DNA from: Acidobacteriota bacterium
GTDB lineage: Bacteria; Acidobacteriota; Vicinamibacteria; Vicinamibacterales; 2-12-FULL-66-21
NCBI GenBank assembly: GCA_013817065.1
Contig: JACDDJ010000029.1
Span: 1 to 14,906 of the forward strand
Reading direction: 5' to 3'
DNA length: 14,906 bases
Shown here: positions 13,389 through 14,906 of the stretch, piece after piece
How positions within the stretch are numbered: position 1 is the first letter of the stretch
Layout: every line of letters begins with the position of its first letter
Made by a program: the position numbers and the translations under genes
The notes under the pieces: generated by a model
Told to the model about the DNA's origin: nothing
The model's input: only the letters and a program-made list of their open reading frames with translations
The model's database searches: none

Positions 13389-14906
13389 CAGATCGCCCCT
13401 TCCTTGCGCTGCGCGAGAATGTAGTCACTCGTCCGCCAGGCGAGCGCGAGAATCGTCCACGTCGGGTTCTTGTCGGGCTGCGATACGAACGGTCCGCCGT
13501 CAGCGACGAACACGTTCTTGACGTCGTGCGCCTGGCAGTTGGCGTTGACGACCGACGTCTTCGCTTCGTGCCCCATCCGCGTGACCCCGACTTCGTGGAT
13601 GATGCGTCCGCCGGCCATCAACCCGTAATTCGTATCGGCGCCCGGCATCGCCGCCATCGGCAGGCCTCCCATCGTCTCGATGATCGCGCGGAAGGTGTCC
13701 TGCATGTGCTTCGCCTGGAGAATCTCGTAGTCGGTCCAGTGGAAATTGAAGCGCAGCACCGGGATGCCGAACTTGTCCACCACCGAGGGATCCAGTTCGC
13801 AGAAACTCTTCTCGTTCGGGATCATTTCACCGCGGCCTGCGAACCCCACGGTGGATCCGTAGAAGCGGCGATAGTCGTCCTTGAGCATCTTGCCGTAACC
13901 GATGCCGGCCGGCGGAGTGCCCGAACCCTGGACGCCTGCGTAGAGATGGATGTTACCCATGAAGCCGAAGCTGGGCATCCGTTGTCCGCCGCCGATTTCG
14001 ATGTGATAGCCGCGCGGGAACGGCAGCTTCTTGTTGTCGAGCCACCACGGCATGTAGAGGTGCATGCCGCCGACGCCGTCTTCGTTGTGCGGCGGCATCT
14101 CCATCATCTTCGGGATGAAACCGGTGAGACCCACACCCGTGCTGTCGGTCAGGTACTTGCCGACATTGCCAGTGGAGTTGCCGACCCCGTCCGGAGAGCG
14201 TGTCGACCTGGAGTTGAGCAGGATGCGCGCTGACTCGCAGGCGCTCGCCGCGAGCACCACGACCCGGGCGCGGACGTGATTCTCACGGCCGGTCTTCTTG
14301 TCGATGTAGGTGACGCCGGTGGCCAGGCCGTCCGCGCCGATCGTGACCTCGCGCGCCATCGCGTCGGTCTGGATCGTCAGTCGCTTGGTGGCCAGGGCCG
14401 GCGGAATCAGGACCGACGGTGACGAGAAGTTCGAGTGCGTCGAACAGCCGCGGTTGCACTGGCCGCAGTAATGGCAGGCGATCCGGCCATTGTGCGGCTG
14501 CGTGATGATCGACATCCGGCTCGGCACGCAGGTGATCGCGAGCTTGTCGGCCGCCTGCTTGATCAGCCGCTCGTAGCAGCGCGGCTGCGGCGGCGGCATG
14601 AAGATGCCGTCGGGTTCGTTTGGCAGCCCCTCGTTAGTGCCGAAAATGCCAATGAACCTGTCGACCTGGTCGTAGTACGGCTTCAGCTCGTCGTAGGTGA
14701 TCGGCCAGTCATCACCGAGGCCATCGAGGCTGCGCCGGCGGAAGTCGTCCGGCCCGTAGCGCAGCGAGATGCGCCCCCAGTGGTTCGTGCGGCCGCCGAG
14801 CATCCGGCCGCGATACCAGTCGAACGTGGTGCCGGCCGCGCGTGTGTAGGGTTCGCCCTCGAGTGTAAAGCCGCCGAAACGGGCATCGAACTCGCCGAAT
14901 TCCTGC
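13388..14906 (-). CDS. GMC family oxidoreductase, FAD catalytic subunit (N-terminus outside the window)
   Basis: About 505 residues are visible; the frame is open to the right edge, and the N-terminal FAD-binding GxGxxG stretch (about 60 residues) is missing from the window. Visible landmarks: FDWYRGRMLGGRTNHWGR (FAD-contact region of GMC enzymes), DWPITYDELKPYYDQVD, a cysteine cluster CHYCGQCNRGC (14444-14476), VVVLAASACESARILLNS, and the catalytic pair H (13595-13597, in HEVGVTRMG) and N in PDKNPTWT. The family oxidises sugar or polyol hydroxyls; together with the Tat small subunit and cytochrome c it most resembles glucoside 3-dehydrogenase-type enzymes. Substrate is not provable from sequence. 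First visible gene of the minus operon; promoter not in view. Confidence 0.92.
   Translation of the reverse strand, partial: QEFGEFDARFGGFTLEGEPYTRAAGTTFDWYRGRMLGGRTNHWGRISLRYGPDDFRRRSLDGLGDDWPITYDELKPYYDQVDRFIGIFGTNEGLPNEPDGIFMPPPQPRCYERLIKQAADKLAITCVPSRMSIITQPHNGRIACHYCGQCNRGCSTHSNFSSPSVLIPPALATKRLTIQTDAMAREVTIGADGLATGVTYIDKKTGRENHVRARVVVLAASACESARILLNSRSTRSPDGVGNSTGNVGKYLTDSTGVGLTGFIPKMMEMPPHNEDGVGGMHLYMPWWLDNKKLPFPRGYHIEIGGGQRMPSFGFMGNIHLYAGVQGSGTPPAGIGYGKMLKDDYRRFYGSTVGFAGRGEMIPNEKSFCELDPSVVDKFGIPVLRFNFHWTDYEILQAKHMQDTFRAIIETMGGLPMAAMPGADTNYGLMAGGRIIHEVGVTRMGHEAKTSVVNANCQAHDVKNVFVADGGPFVSQPDKNPTWTILALAWRTSDYILAQRKEGAI

Noticed and set aside
1..14906. CRISPR arrays, tRNA or rRNA genes, transposase or integrase genes
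   Set aside because: Looked for on both strands. The only regular repeat is the 9-nt-period element, whose units are too short and adjacent for CRISPR; no cloverleaf, rRNA core or recombinase motif was found.

Overview
The window is GC-rich, gene-dense bacterial chromosome. Several traits suggest a soil Acidobacteriota of the Vicinamibacteria type: a GMC oxidoreductase / Tat-signal small subunit / cytochrome c / Gfo-Idh / TIM-barrel operon, a relic of a TolB- or kinase-type beta-propeller tail, and compact intergenic spaces. This assignment is inference from gene content; there is no rRNA or marker gene to confirm it.

Layout. 1-410 is the C-terminal part of a GreB-type elongation factor (+). 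494-676 is a small CPXCG zinc-ribbon-like protein (+). 677-1093 has no intact gene; it holds a C-terminal relic (minus strand) of a beta-propeller protein and a perfect TATAAT box. 1094-6039 is the most interesting part: a tight three-gene plus-strand operon of a caspase/metacaspase-like protease (281 aa), a 935-aa CHAT protease with an aminopeptidase-N/macro-like N-terminus and a helical C-terminus, and a 419-aa alpha/beta serine hydrolase. A 7-nt gap leads to 6047-7439, an SDR/DUF2867 protein broken by a single frameshift. 7455-8777 (minus) is an orphan PAS histidine kinase, divergent from a 66-aa protein with an FPASDPP motif (8934-9134). A UBP-type zinc-finger gene that has lost its zinc-binding core follows (9134-9273). 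9274-9471 carries a 9-nt-period repeat element built around a 12-bp GC-rich hairpin. A GNAT acetyltransferase (9472-10071) and a doubtful small secreted/membrane ORF (10100-10378) come next. 10329-14906 is a five-gene minus-strand operon, read from the right edge: GMC oxidoreductase (5' end outside the window), gluconate-2-dehydrogenase-subunit-3-like Tat protein, cytochrome c, Gfo/Idh/MocA dehydrogenase, sugar-phosphate isomerase/epimerase-like TIM barrel.

How the genes fit together. The caspase, CHAT and hydrolase genes are 5 and 27 nt apart behind one promoter-like box, and all keep their catalytic residues. The simplest reading is a proteolytic relay that controls a hydrolase, i.e. a candidate stress, conflict or regulated-death module; function is inferred, not shown. 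The right-hand operon looks like a periplasmic glycoside/sugar oxidation system: FAD subunit, Tat hitch-hiker subunit and cytochrome electron acceptor, followed by two cytoplasmic-type enzymes expected to handle the oxidised (probably 3-keto) sugar. The middle region (677-1093, 6047-7439, 9134-9471) has three decaying genes and a repeat element, so it looks like an accessory, turning-over part of the chromosome.
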